From a bacterium (lineage in GTDB: Bacteria > Vulcanimicrobiota > Vulcanimicrobiia > Vulcanimicrobiales > SCRA01), in the NCBI GenBank assembly GCA_004297985.1, contig SCRA01000080.1, forward strand, positions 1 through 64,000: a stretch of 64,000 nt of DNA, in the 5' to 3' direction. Made by a program: the position numbers and the translations under genes. The notes below the pieces were generated by a model. The model was given only the letters and a program-made list of their open reading frames with translations, had not been told where the DNA came from and made no database searches. Numbering within the stretch: the first letter of the stretch is position 1; each line of letters starts with the position of its first letter. Below, piece by piece: positions 25,917 to 33,639 of this stretch.

Positions 25917-27090
25917 GGCGGTGATCGTCTCGGCGGCGCGCACGCCGATCGGCAAGGCCTTTCGCGGCGCGTACAATCAGACCCACGGCGCAACTCTGGC
26001 CGGTCACGTGGTGAAGCACGCAATCGAGCGTGCGAAGGTGGATCCCGCCGAAGTCGAGGACGTGGTGATGGGCGTCGGCCTTCCCGAAGGCGCCACCGGC
26101 AACAATCTCGGCCGCGTCGCCGCCTTGCGCGCAGGCCTGCCTGTATCGGTTCCGGGCACCACGGTCAGTCGCTACTGCGCCTCTGGCTTGCAGGCCATCT
26201 CCGTCGCCGCGCAGCGCGTTGTGGTGGACGGCGCCGGAGTTGTGGTCGCGGGCGGGTGCGAGTCGATCAGCATGGTGCAGAACGGCATGAACACGCACGA
26301 CTTCACCGAGGAGTGGATCTTGCGCCACGTGCCGGACACCTACACGCCGATGCTCTACACGGCCGACTTCGTAGCCAAGAAGTACGAGATCTCGCGCGAG
26401 CGCCAGGACGAGTACGCGCTGCAGAGCCAGCAGCGCACCGCCGCCGCCCAGGCCGCTCACAAGTTCGACGACGAGATCGTTCCTCTGAGCACCTGGAAGT
26501 TCATCGAGAGCAAGGAGACCGGCGAGGCCCGCGAGGAGCAGGTCACGTTGAAGGCCGATGAGGGCAATCGTCCCGATACGACGCTCCAGGGCCTCTCCTC
26601 ACTCAAAGGCGTGACCGATCCTGCCTCGACGATTACCGCCGGCAACTCTTCGCAACTCTCCGACGGCGCCGCGGCGGTCGTGGTGATGGACGCGCGGCTT
26701 GCGCAGCAGCGAAACCTCGAGCCGCTGGGCTTCTATCGCGGCATGGTGGTCGTGGGCTGCGAGCCGGGCGAGATGGGCATCGGTCCCGTCTTTGCCGTTC
26801 CGGCGCTCCTCAAGCGCCACAACCTCACCGTCGGCGACATCGGCTTGTGGGAGCTCAACGAGGCCTTCGCGGTTCAAACTGTGTATTGCCGCGACACGCT
26901 GGGGATCTCCAACGAGATTTTCAACGTCGACGGGGGAGCCGTCTCGATCGGCCATCCTTACGGCATGAGCGGAGCGCGCATGGTCATGCACGCGTTGATC
27001 GAGGGCAAACGGCGGAAGGTCAAGCACGTGGTTGTCACCATGTGCATCGGCGGCGGCATGGGCGCCGCGGGATTGTTCGAAGTCGCCTGA
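25909..27090 (+). CDS. fadA: acetyl-CoA C-acyltransferase (thiolase)
   Basis: A 393-aa thiolase that cleaves 3-ketoacyl-CoA at the end of each beta-oxidation round. The acylated cysteine is Cys90 in [13 protein letters not shown]. The NEAFAVQ motif, the His in [10 protein letters not shown] and the second Cys in [11 protein letters not shown] are all present. It completes the pathway with the two preceding genes. GHPYGMSG in place of the usual GHPIGASG is a minor variation. Confidence 0.94.
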   Translation: MREAVIVSAARTPIGKAFRGAYNQTHGATLAGHVVKHAIERAKVDPAEVEDVVMGVGLPEGATGNNLGRVAALRAGLPVSVPGTTVSRYCASGLQAISVAAQRVVVDGAGVVVAGGCESISMVQNGMNTHDFTEEWILRHVPDTYTPMLYTADFVAKKYEISRERQDEYALQSQQRTAAAQAAHKFDDEIVPLSTWKFIESKETGEAREEQVTLKADEGNRPDTTLQGLSSLKGVTDPASTITAGNSSQLSDGAAAVVVMDARLAQQRNLEPLGFYRGMVVVGCEPGEMGIGPVFAVPALLKRHNLTVGDIGLWELNEAFAVQTVYCRDTLGISNEIFNVDGGAVSIGHPYGMSGARMVMHALIEGKRRKVKHVVVTMCIGGGMGAAGLFEVA

Positions 27091-27119
27091 AGGCGATGCC
27101 AGACGAAGAGGGAGAATGC

Positions 27120-27587
27120 ATGCCGACCGTACGCACGCGCGAAGGCAAGCTCACGCGGATCTCCGCCGCCGAGGTTTTGCGCGGCCCGATCAAGAGCAAG
27201 ACCGTCTTTCCTGCCCTGCTGCTGCATATGCTCTCGCAGGCTCCCGATCACGGCTACGGCTTGATGCAGCGCATCGAGCGGCTCACCGGCGATCTGTTGC
27301 CGGTCAACACCAACACGATCTACCCATTGCTGCGCCGCCTCGAGGAACGGGGCTTCGTCAAAGGCAGTTGGGATCATCCCAGCAAGCGCGCGCGCCGCAT
27401 CTACGAGATCACCGGAAGCGGCCGCGAGCGCCTGGCCTTGATCAAGGGCAACATGCTCCCGTATCTGGATATGATTCTCGGTGCGGTCGTCAAGCTGAAG
27501 AGCGAGCTCTACGGCGAGGCCTCGGTGCAGGCGCCCGCCAAGCCTGTGCCGGCGGCGCCTGCACGCGCTACGCTGCTAACCCGCTGA
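27120..27587 (+). CDS. PadR family transcriptional regulator
   Basis: A 155-aa winged-helix regulator. HGYGLMQRIERLTGDLLPVNTNTIYPLLRRLEERGFV is the PadR recognition region (roughly residues 42-80), followed by the wing and a dimerising helix. GGGAG stands 6 nt before the ATG at 27120. It sits inside the beta-oxidation run between thiolase and enoyl-CoA hydratase, on the same strand, which suggests a local regulatory role, perhaps responding to an acyl-CoA or aromatic acid. Its tail is Ala/Pro rich. Confidence 0.88.
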   Translation: MPTVRTREGKLTRISAAEVLRGPIKSKTVFPALLLHMLSQAPDHGYGLMQRIERLTGDLLPVNTNTIYPLLRRLEERGFVKGSWDHPSKRARRIYEITGSGRERLALIKGNMLPYLDMILGAVVKLKSELYGEASVQAPAKPVPAAPARATLLTR

Positions 27588-27600
27588 GGTATCGCCGACG

Positions 27601-28383
27601 TTGACGTTCGAAAATGTGCTCCTCGCGACCGAGGCCGGCGTTGCGACCATGACGGTCAACACGCCGCCGACGAATACGCTCTCCGCGAAGACCGTCGGCG
27701 AGCTGAGCCGTGCCTTCGAAGCGATCGAGCGCGATGACGGTGTGCATGCCGTTGTCGTCACCGGAGCCGGAGACCATGTGTTTGTCGGCGGCGCGGACGT
27801 CAACGAGTTCACACGGATCACCTCGCCCGAAGATGCCCGCGCCAAGATGCGCAGCGGAGCCGACCTCTTCCGTCGCATCGAGCTCTTCCCCAAGCCGGTG
27901 ATCGCGGCGATCAACGGGGTCTGCGCCGGCGGCGGCTGCGAGTTCGCGCTCGCCTGCGATCTGCGCATCATGGCGGAGCCGGCGACGATTGGTCAACCGG
28001 AGATCAATCTCGGCATCATTCCCGGTTGGGGCGGAACGCAGCGCCTGCCTCGACTGGTGGGGCCCGGCAACGCGCTCATGCTGATGATGTCGGGGGAGAC
28101 GATCTCTGCGGCGCAAGCCGCGCGCATCGGCTTGGTCAATGAAGTCGTGCCCGCTGGCAGGGCGCGGGCCAGGGCCATGGAGATCGCGCGTACGTTAGCG
28201 GCACGGGCGCCGCTGGCGCTAGCCGCCATCAAGCGCGCCGTGGCCACAGGTCTCGGCGAAGGCTACGAAGCGGGCATCGTGTGCGAGCAGGACGAGATGG
28301 CAGGCCTCTTTGCGAGCGCCGATACACGGGAAGGCATCGCGGCGTTTCTCGGCAAGCGGCGCCCCGTCTTCCGGGGCGTTTAG
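27601..28383 (+). CDS. enoyl-CoA hydratase/isomerase family protein
   Basis: A 260-aa stand-alone crotonase. GVCAGGGCEFALACDLRI is the oxyanion-hole segment and [23 protein letters not shown] carries the catalytic Glu. The start is TTG at 27601; it lies 13 bp after the PadR stop, and TGAGGT overlaps that stop. It probably supports hydration of substrates not handled by the fusion enzyme. The N-terminal FVGGADVNEF block is also typical. Confidence 0.9.
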   Translation: MTFENVLLATEAGVATMTVNTPPTNTLSAKTVGELSRAFEAIERDDGVHAVVVTGAGDHVFVGGADVNEFTRITSPEDARAKMRSGADLFRRIELFPKPVIAAINGVCAGGGCEFALACDLRIMAEPATIGQPEINLGIIPGWGGTQRLPRLVGPGNALMLMMSGETISAAQAARIGLVNEVVPAGRARARAMEIARTLAARAPLALAAIKRAVATGLGEGYEAGIVCEQDEMAGLFASADTREGIAAFLGKRRPVFRGV

Positions 28384-28588
28384 ATGAACGTGTGATCTAT
28401 TGCACAATTCTTTACTTGGCCTTGACAGGAAGGGATAGTAGTTTCCCGCCATCCGCAGAACGAGACAGAAGAGTCGCCGGTGACTCGAGCGCGACAGCCC
28501 TTCCCCCCACGCTCAGCCTCGGCATCCTACGGGATCGCCACATACGCGACACGGCCATCAGGAATGGGCGGCAATAGGGGAAGCCACG

Positions 28589-29227
28589 ATGCTCTGCGCA
28601 CATAAGTTCGGCCAGCTCCAGGAGAGATCCACACCGTTGGCGGGCACCATCTTCGGTTCCGCCGGTCTCGACGTGCATTGTTCCGTGCACCTCCCGGAGA
28701 GCGGTGCGCTCGTCAGCATCGCCATCAGCGCCTTTACCAGCGTAGCCGAGCGCGGTGAGCTGCTGGGCATCGATCTCTCTACCGCGCTGCTGATCTTGCC
28801 CAGCAACTTCGAGTCGGCGAATTCGCGCTCGGAACTCGCGCAGGACAGCTCGACGTCATGGCTGAGCGACGAGCTCACCGAGGCGCGCATCCCGCACACC
28901 GTCCTGGTCCCGGATCGTGAGGCGCGGCGCCGCCCGGTGAACCAGGCCGATCATTTCCGCAGCCGAATGGCGGGGACGGCGGAGTTGCCGTTGATCTGCG
29001 CGACGCCGCGCTTCGTGCTGCAGACGTTCGACATGTTCTCGCTGGTCGTCGAGCGGTTGTTCAAGGCCGCTCAGATGGCCCGAGGCAACGCCGCCGACGC
29101 AGCGCACGCTGACCTCGTCATCGGCCCCTGCAACGGACGCTACGTGCGCGTCTCCTACCAGGGGCCGACGACCGCGGCAGAGCCCGTGGCCGCGACAATT
29201 CGCAAGCTGCTCCAGGAGCAGGAGTAG
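28589..29227 (+). CDS. hypothetical protein
   Basis: A 212-aa protein with no motif I recognise. It has no signal peptide and no membrane segment. The C-terminal 50 residues (ADLVIGPCNGRYVRVSYQG, then a Lys/Leu/Glu helix) look like a small folded domain. Codon use fits the genome. It stands alone between the beta-oxidation run and a convergent TPM-domain gene. A weak TTTACT/GATAGT pair at 28411-28439 (17-bp spacing) could be its promoter. Confidence 0.6.
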   Translation: MLCAHKFGQLQERSTPLAGTIFGSAGLDVHCSVHLPESGALVSIAISAFTSVAERGELLGIDLSTALLILPSNFESANSRSELAQDSSTSWLSDELTEARIPHTVLVPDREARRRPVNQADHFRSRMAGTAELPLICATPRFVLQTFDMFSLVVERLFKAAQMARGNAADAAHADLVIGPCNGRYVRVSYQGPTTAAEPVAATIRKLLQEQE

Positions 29228-29233
29228 CGGAGG

Positions 29234-30235
29234 CTACCAGCCCCCGCCGCCGGAGTCGCCTCCGCCCCAACCGCCGCCGGCGTCACCGCCGCCCCAGCCG
29301 CCGCCGGGATCGCCGCCGCCCCAACCGCCTCCCGGGTCACCCCAACTTCCACCCGAGGCGCCTCCCATATCGGGCTGACCCGCGTCCGGCTGGTAGGCGC
29401 CGGAGTCTGTATTTCCGGCACCCGGCTCGCCGAAGGTGCCTGCGGTGCCGATCGTGCCTTGATTGTGCTGGCCGAAGAGCTCGTTGCCCAGAAACGCGCC
29501 GCCCAGCCCGCCCAGGAGGCCGCTCCAGAAGCCGCCGCCGCCCCAGCCCATGCCGGATCCGTAACCGGGGCCGCCTCCTCCGTGAGCTCCGTAGCCGGGG
29601 CCGGAACCTGGATTAGCATAGCCGCCGGCGCTGCGCAGCACGGAGCGCACGACCCAGAAGATCGCGATGATGATGAGGATCCACCAAAGGAATCCCACGT
29701 GCAGGCCTCCCTGTGTTCCCGTGTTTGCCGCTGGTACGCTAGGCGCACCGTAGGGGGCGGAGCGCGCCCCCGATCCCGACGCGGGATGGCTGCGATAGGT
29801 ATCCAGAATGAGGTTGATCGCGCTGGTCGCGCCGCCGTCGAAGTCACCCTGGCGAAACGAGGCGTTCATGGCATCGCGAACGTGCGCGATCGCCCCAGGC
29901 GGAAAGATACCGTGTGCGGCGCGGTCGCCCACGATGTAGTCGCTGTGCTCCGCCTTGGCGATGAAGATCAGAACGCCGTTCACGCTTTGCTGGGCGAACG
30001 TGCTCTCGGCCGCCGCGGAGAGGGCGGTGCCGTTTAACGACGGAACCGTCACCACCACCACCTCCTTGCCGGTGGCGGCGGAGAAGTTGCCGATCTCCGC
30101 GTTGAGGCTCGAGACCGTGGCGCTCGAGAAGATCCCGGCTCCGTCCTGCACGTAGGACGCTCGTGCAAGCGCCGGCGCTGCTAGACCAGCCAGCAGCATT
30201 GCGCACACGGCGGCCAGCGCTGCGATTCGTTTCAT
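29234..30235 (-). CDS. TPM-domain membrane protein with Gly-rich tail
   Basis: A 333-aa exported protein. A signal peptide (MKRIAALAAVCAMLLAGLAA) is followed by a TPM_phosphatase domain (about 30-160: VQDGAGIFSS, GKEVVVVTVPSL, YIVGDRAAHGIFP), then one membrane helix (about 185-205), then a tail of Gly-rich sequence with a 9-residue unit PGGGWGGGD repeated near the end. TPM proteins assist photosystem repair in plants and have acid phosphatase activity in vitro; in bacteria the role is not firm. ATG at 30235 has GGAGG six bases upstream. Confidence 0.85.
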   Translation of the reverse strand: MKRIAALAAVCAMLLAGLAAPALARASYVQDGAGIFSSATVSSLNAEIGNFSAATGKEVVVVTVPSLNGTALSAAAESTFAQQSVNGVLIFIAKAEHSDYIVGDRAAHGIFPPGAIAHVRDAMNASFRQGDFDGGATSAINLILDTYRSHPASGSGARSAPYGAPSVPAANTGTQGGLHVGFLWWILIIIAIFWVVRSVLRSAGGYANPGSGPGYGAHGGGGPGYGSGMGWGGGGFWSGLLGGLGGAFLGNELFGQHNQGTIGTAGTFGEPGAGNTDSGAYQPDAGQPDMGGASGGSWGDPGGGWGGGDPGGGWGGGDAGGGWGGGDSGGGGW

Positions 30236-30292
30236 GAGTTCCTCCATCAGCCCGCAATACTCAGGCCGTACTGGAAAAGTTTCCCAGGGCTG

Positions 30293-30442
30293 TTAGCGGC
30301 CTATCGAGGTGCCGATGACCACGATGCCGCCCACGATGCTCAGCGAGAAGAGGATGATGATCGCCCAGATCACGATGCGCTGGAGATCGATGCGGCGATG
30401 CCGCTTACTGGGCTTGGCAACCCCTTTTGGTTGCGTGCTCAT
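30293..30442 (-). CDS. 49-aa single-pass membrane protein
   Basis: Short gene starting with ATG at 30442, whose first bases overlap the rsfS stop (ATGA), and ending with TAA at 30293-30295. The product has a basic N-terminus (several Lys/Arg in residues 6-17) and one hydrophobic helix at about residues 23-45. The perfect stop/start overlap and the coding frame support it being the last gene of the tsaE-rsfS operon. The positive-inside rule puts the N-terminus in the cytoplasm. Function unknown. Confidence 0.65.
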   Translation of the reverse strand: MSTQPKGVAKPSKRHRRIDLQRIVIWAIIILFSLSIVGGIVVIGTSIGR

Positions 30443-30792
30443 CGGGCTGCCTCGCTGCGATCGGCCGCCGTTGCCGCGCCCCAGAGGCGCTCGAGGTTAT
30501 AGAACGTGCGCTGCTCAGGGGTGAAGACGTGGGCGACTACCGCCCCCAAGTCGACGAGGATCCATCCTCCGTCTGTGTAGCCCTCCACGCGATGGACTCT
30601 CATCCCCTCGCTCTCGGCGGCCTCGACGATCGCGTCGGCGATCGCGCGCGTCTGAATCTTCGAGCGCCCGGTTGCCAGGACGAAGGCATCGGCGATGATC
30701 GTGCGCCCCTCCAAGTCTATGGTGGCCACGTCCTCGGCCTTCTTGTCCAACGCGGCATTGCTCACGATAGCGGCGAGCGGGGTTTCAGGCAT
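30439..30792 (-). CDS. rsfS: ribosome silencing factor
   Basis: A 117-aa RsfS/Iojap protein that binds ribosomal protein uL14 and blocks subunit joining when nutrients are low. Family blocks are DKKAEDVATIDLEG, ADAFVLATGRSKIQTRAIADAI, DGGWILVDLGAVVAHVF and the C-terminal RTFYNLERLWG. It overlaps yqeK by 8 bp and the 49-aa membrane gene by 4 bp. The yqeK-rsfS pairing is conserved in many bacteria. Confidence 0.95.
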   Translation of the reverse strand: MPETPLAAIVSNAALDKKAEDVATIDLEGRTIIADAFVLATGRSKIQTRAIADAIVEAAESEGMRVHRVEGYTDGGWILVDLGAVVAHVFTPEQRTFYNLERLWGAATAADRSEAAR

Positions 30793-31375
30793 GCAGAAGC
30801 TCCTCGGGGATGGCGATGCCGTAGGCGCGTGCGCAGGCTAGCGTCTTCGGCGATGGAGTGAGGCCGCGCGCGGCATGGTGCGCCAGGGTGCTTTCCAGCA
30901 CCGCGCGCATGCCGGCGCCCAGGTCACGTAGCGCCGTTTCGAGCATCGCGGCGCGTCCGTCGTAGGCACGCCACGGCTCGAGGGCGTCGGCGAGGTAGAT
31001 CACGACGTCGAGCGGGGTCATGTGCGCGTCGCCCAGCGTATGCTTGCGAATCGCATCGAGCACGCCCTCGTCGCGAATGTCGAAACGCTCGCGTGCCAGC
31101 TCGGCGCCCAGCGGCGCGTGGATGACCACGGGATAGACCAATGCGAAGGCATCGAGCGTGAGATGGCGGCGACGTGCCTCCGCTACTAAGCGGTCCCTCG
31201 ACCACAGGCGGGCGAGGTCGTGGAAGAGCCCCGCCAGGCGTGCGCGCCGCGTGTCGAGGCCGTGTGCCATCGCCAAACGCTCCGCGGTGCGCGCGACGCC
31301 AATGCTGTGGCGATAGCGCGCCTCTTGTCCGATCTCCTCACGCACACGGCGAGTCGTCGATCTCCACGTTCTCAC
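30785..31375 (-). CDS. yqeK: HD-domain Ap4A hydrolase, YqeK family
   Basis: A 196-aa HD phosphohydrolase; the family cleaves diadenosine tetraphosphate symmetrically. His23 in RYRHSIGV, the HD pair His52-Asp53 in LFHDLAR, and VIHAPLGA supply the metal ligands. The start is GTG at 31375, formed by the GTGA overlap with the rimI stop. The frame open up to 31573 is antisense-like noise inside rimI. It sits in the order rimI-yqeK-rsfS. Confidence 0.92.
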   Translation of the reverse strand: MRTWRSTTRRVREEIGQEARYRHSIGVARTAERLAMAHGLDTRRARLAGLFHDLARLWSRDRLVAEARRRHLTLDAFALVYPVVIHAPLGAELARERFDIRDEGVLDAIRKHTLGDAHMTPLDVVIYLADALEPWRAYDGRAAMLETALRDLGAGMRAVLESTLAHHAARGLTPSPKTLACARAYGIAIPEELLHA

Positions 31376-31914
31376 CGTTCGAGCAGCGCCCCCTTGAGGG
31401 CGCGCAGCCGGTTGCGGTAGATCTCGCCCTTGAGGTTGCCGGCCCACATCACGAGCGCATTTTCGTTGTTGTCGCTGTAGTAGCCGCGCCGCGTGGAGAC
31501 TGCCGTGAAGCCGTACTTCGTGTAGAGGTTCTGTGCGGTGTGGTTGCTCTCGCGAACCTCCAGCGTAATCCACGACGCGCCGCGCTCGATCGCCTCGTCG
31601 ATCAAGTGCGCTAGGATGCGCTCTCCCAAGCGCCGCCCGCGCATCTCGGGATGGACGGCAATGGTGGTGACGTGGGAGTCCTCCAAGATGACCCAGAGGC
31701 CGCCGTACGCCACGACGCGCGGGCCGACGCGTCCTACGTAGTAATGCGCGAGCTTATTGTCCTTGACTTCATTGTAGAAGGCGTTAGGAGGCCAGACCGC
31801 GCTGAACGAGAGCTGCTCGATCTGCGTTACCTCCGGGATGTCGGAGACGAGCATCGGCGCGATCTGGAGATCCCCCGGTTGTGGGGCGCCGGGGCGCCCG
31901 AGTTCAGCCTTCAT
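31372..31914 (-). CDS. rimI: ribosomal protein S18 alanine N-acetyltransferase-like GNAT
   Basis: A 180-aa GNAT acetyltransferase. The acetyl-CoA loop is RGRRLGERIL and the C-terminal block NLYTKYGFTAVSTRRGYYSDNNENALVMW is the RimI signature, with Tyr acting as general acid. RimI acetylates the N-terminal Ala of S18. ATG at 31914 overlaps the tsaB stop (ATGA). The tsaB-rimI neighbourhood is widely conserved. Confidence 0.92.
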   Translation of the reverse strand: MKAELGRPGAPQPGDLQIAPMLVSDIPEVTQIEQLSFSAVWPPNAFYNEVKDNKLAHYYVGRVGPRVVAYGGLWVILEDSHVTTIAVHPEMRGRRLGERILAHLIDEAIERGASWITLEVRESNHTAQNLYTKYGFTAVSTRRGYYSDNNENALVMWAGNLKGEIYRNRLRALKGALLER

Positions 31915-32561
31915 CGCGGTACGGTCGTATGCGGCCGTTCGCCGTAGTCTGGTCGGACTCCGTGTGCGCCCTCGTGCAGCGCGGCCGTGGCGGCCACGTG
32001 TGCCGCTCGCAGGGCCGGCGGCTCCCCTTGCACCAGGCGCCGAATCGGGACGCCTGCGCGTACGAGCGCGGGGGCCAGCTCGTCGAGAGCGCCCGCAACT
32101 GCCAGCTCCGCGCCCGAGGCGCGGCTGCCCACCCACTCGGCGACCTCATCGATCGCACCGCAGAACCTCTCCTCACTGCCGCCCACCAGGCGTAGGCGAA
32201 CGCAGGCGGCACCGGCCCGGCCGCGCACGGCGACGAGCGCCGGTTCTCCGAGCCCCCGCGGAGCCAACGCGTCGTAGGAGGATACGCCGACCAGCGGGAG
32301 GTTGAGTGCGAACGCGAGCGACTTGGCGTAGGCCAGCGCGATGCGCAGGCCCGTGAAGCCGCCCGGGCCGACGGTGACGGCCAGCCGATGAAGGTCGTCC
32401 AGAGCGTACCCGGAGGAACGCAGCGCGGCATCGGCCGCCCGCAGGCCCCCTTCTAGGGCATCACGCTGCGCGGCCGCCTCGATCCACGCTTTTCCCGTCT
32501 CGCTCTCGAGAACCGCCGCGGTAAACGGCCCGAGCGCGCCATCGATGGCGAGAATCAGCAT
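31911..32561 (-). CDS. tsaB: tRNA threonylcarbamoyladenosine biosynthesis protein TsaB
   Basis: A 216-aa ASKHA-fold scaffold subunit of the t6A37 synthase; it pairs with TsaD and TsaE. LAIDGA at the N-terminus and VGPGGFTGLRIALAYAKSLA (about 64-83) are the family marks. The C-terminal half is short, as in TsaB compared with TsaD. It overlaps tsaE by 7 bp and rimI by 4 bp. TsaD is not in this window. Confidence 0.93.
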   Translation of the reverse strand: MLILAIDGALGPFTAAVLESETGKAWIEAAAQRDALEGGLRAADAALRSSGYALDDLHRLAVTVGPGGFTGLRIALAYAKSLAFALNLPLVGVSSYDALAPRGLGEPALVAVRGRAGAACVRLRLVGGSEERFCGAIDEVAEWVGSRASGAELAVAGALDELAPALVRAGVPIRRLVQGEPPALRAAHVAATAALHEGAHGVRPDYGERPHTTVPR

Positions 32562-33019
32562 GCCGCCTCCGCGGACTCCAACAGGTGGGCCGAGCCGGGG
32601 CCGGTGGCTCGCAGAACGATCGCGCGGGGCTGGTCACCCATGCCTTCGATGGAGACGGCGAGGTGGTCGGGCGGCAGGAGATCGGGGGCGCGCTCGGGCC
32701 ACTCCACCAGCACGGCGGCATCGGGGGTGAAGGCCTCATCGAGGCCTAGCTCTTCTAGTTCCGCCTGGCTCTCGATCCGGTAGAGATCCAGATGGTGGAG
32801 CGGGGGCTCCTTGCGGTAGCGGTGCCAGAAGACGAAGGTGGGGCTGGCGACCGGATCGCTTCCCAGGGCGCCGCGGACGACGCCGCGGATGATCGTGGTC
32901 TTTCCGCTGCCTAGGCCCCCCGCGAAGGCAACGACGTCTCCGGGACGCAGGCTGCGCCCGATGCGCTCGCCGAGTGCGATGGTCTCGCCCGGGGTACTGG
33001 TGGTGGTACGGTAGAGCAC
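32555..33019 (-). CDS. tsaE: tRNA threonylcarbamoyladenosine biosynthesis ATPase TsaE
   Basis: A 154-aa P-loop ATPase that supports turnover of the TsaBD complex in t6A formation. The Walker A motif is GGLGSGKTT (34-42); SPTFVFWHRY, HHLDLYRI and VLVEWPER follow in the usual order. It is the first gene of the minus-strand operon tsaE-tsaB-rimI-yqeK-rsfS and 49-aa membrane protein. The upstream 74 bp separate it from the divergent membrane gene at 33094. Confidence 0.94.
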   Translation of the reverse strand: MLYRTTTSTPGETIALGERIGRSLRPGDVVAFAGGLGSGKTTIIRGVVRGALGSDPVASPTFVFWHRYRKEPPLHHLDLYRIESQAELEELGLDEAFTPDAAVLVEWPERAPDLLPPDHLAVSIEGMGDQPRAIVLRATGPGSAHLLESAEAAC

Positions 33020-33093
33020 GTCGCGTCGCGCTTCGCCGCACCAGGCGCGTCGGCCCTCCGCGACGAAAGGAGGGCGGCGTTCCGTACCGGTTC

Positions 33094-33333
33094 GTGGAGG
33101 GTCGTCTACTGCTGCTGAGGGTCAACGATATCGCGCTCGGCTTGATCGTCGGGATCATCTCGGCCTTGATCGGCGCGGGCATCGAGGCGGGGGTGATCTT
33201 CACCCGCTTCATGAGCGCGGGACACACGCCGGGGGGCTCACGGCTCGGCTTGATTGCCGTCATCGGCGCCATTATCGGTGCGATCATCGGCTGGGTCTTC
33301 GGGGCGATCACCCGCTCGCGCAAGCGCGTGTGA
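33094..33333 (+). CDS. small two-helix membrane protein
   Basis: About 79 aa with two hydrophobic helices (ALGLIVGIISALIGAGIEAG and LIAVIGAIIGAIIGWVFGA) joined by a polar loop, and a basic C-terminus. The Gly/Ala-rich spacing resembles glycine-zipper membrane proteins. The start is uncertain: GTG at 33094 is my choice, but an AAAGGAGGG sequence sits about 20 nt upstream and other starts are possible. The following gene begins within its stop codon (GTGA). Confidence 0.6.
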   Translation: MEGRLLLLRVNDIALGLIVGIISALIGAGIEAGVIFTRFMSAGHTPGGSRLGLIAVIGAIIGAIIGWVFGAITRSRKRV

Positions 33334-33572
33334 CCGAGAGCGAGGTCGCTGCTGCTGCGGCCCAGGCCAAGGCCCGTGTTCGGGAGTCGGCCGATCGCGC
33401 GTTGAGCGCTATCGAGGCGGCCGCAGCGCAGAGCGAAGAGGCGATCCGCAGACGGACCTCCACGCCGGCGCAACCTTCGCCACCGCCGCTCGATACGGCC
33501 GGATTCGAGATCGAGGGGCTCAGCGAGCCGCTCTTCGACGAGAGCGAGCCGTTTGGTCAGGTTGAGGAATAG
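33330..33572 (+). CDS. small acidic hypothetical protein
   Basis: An 80-aa protein starting at GTG 33330, overlapping the preceding stop by 4 nt. Residues 1-42 form a predicted amphipathic, Ala/Glu/Arg-rich helix; residues 43-80 are Pro-rich then acidic and probably disordered. It looks like a partner of the small membrane protein before it. It ends 67 bp before gyrA. Function unknown. Confidence 0.55.
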   Translation: MTESEVAAAAAQAKARVRESADRALSAIEAAAAQSEEAIRRRTSTPAQPSPPPLDTAGFEIEGLSEPLFDESEPFGQVEE

Positions 33573-33639
33573 TCGTCAACGTTGCGCGAGGCCGCGGCCT
33601 CGCGAGCGCGTTCGTTCATGAAGGGTTGACACCACATCA

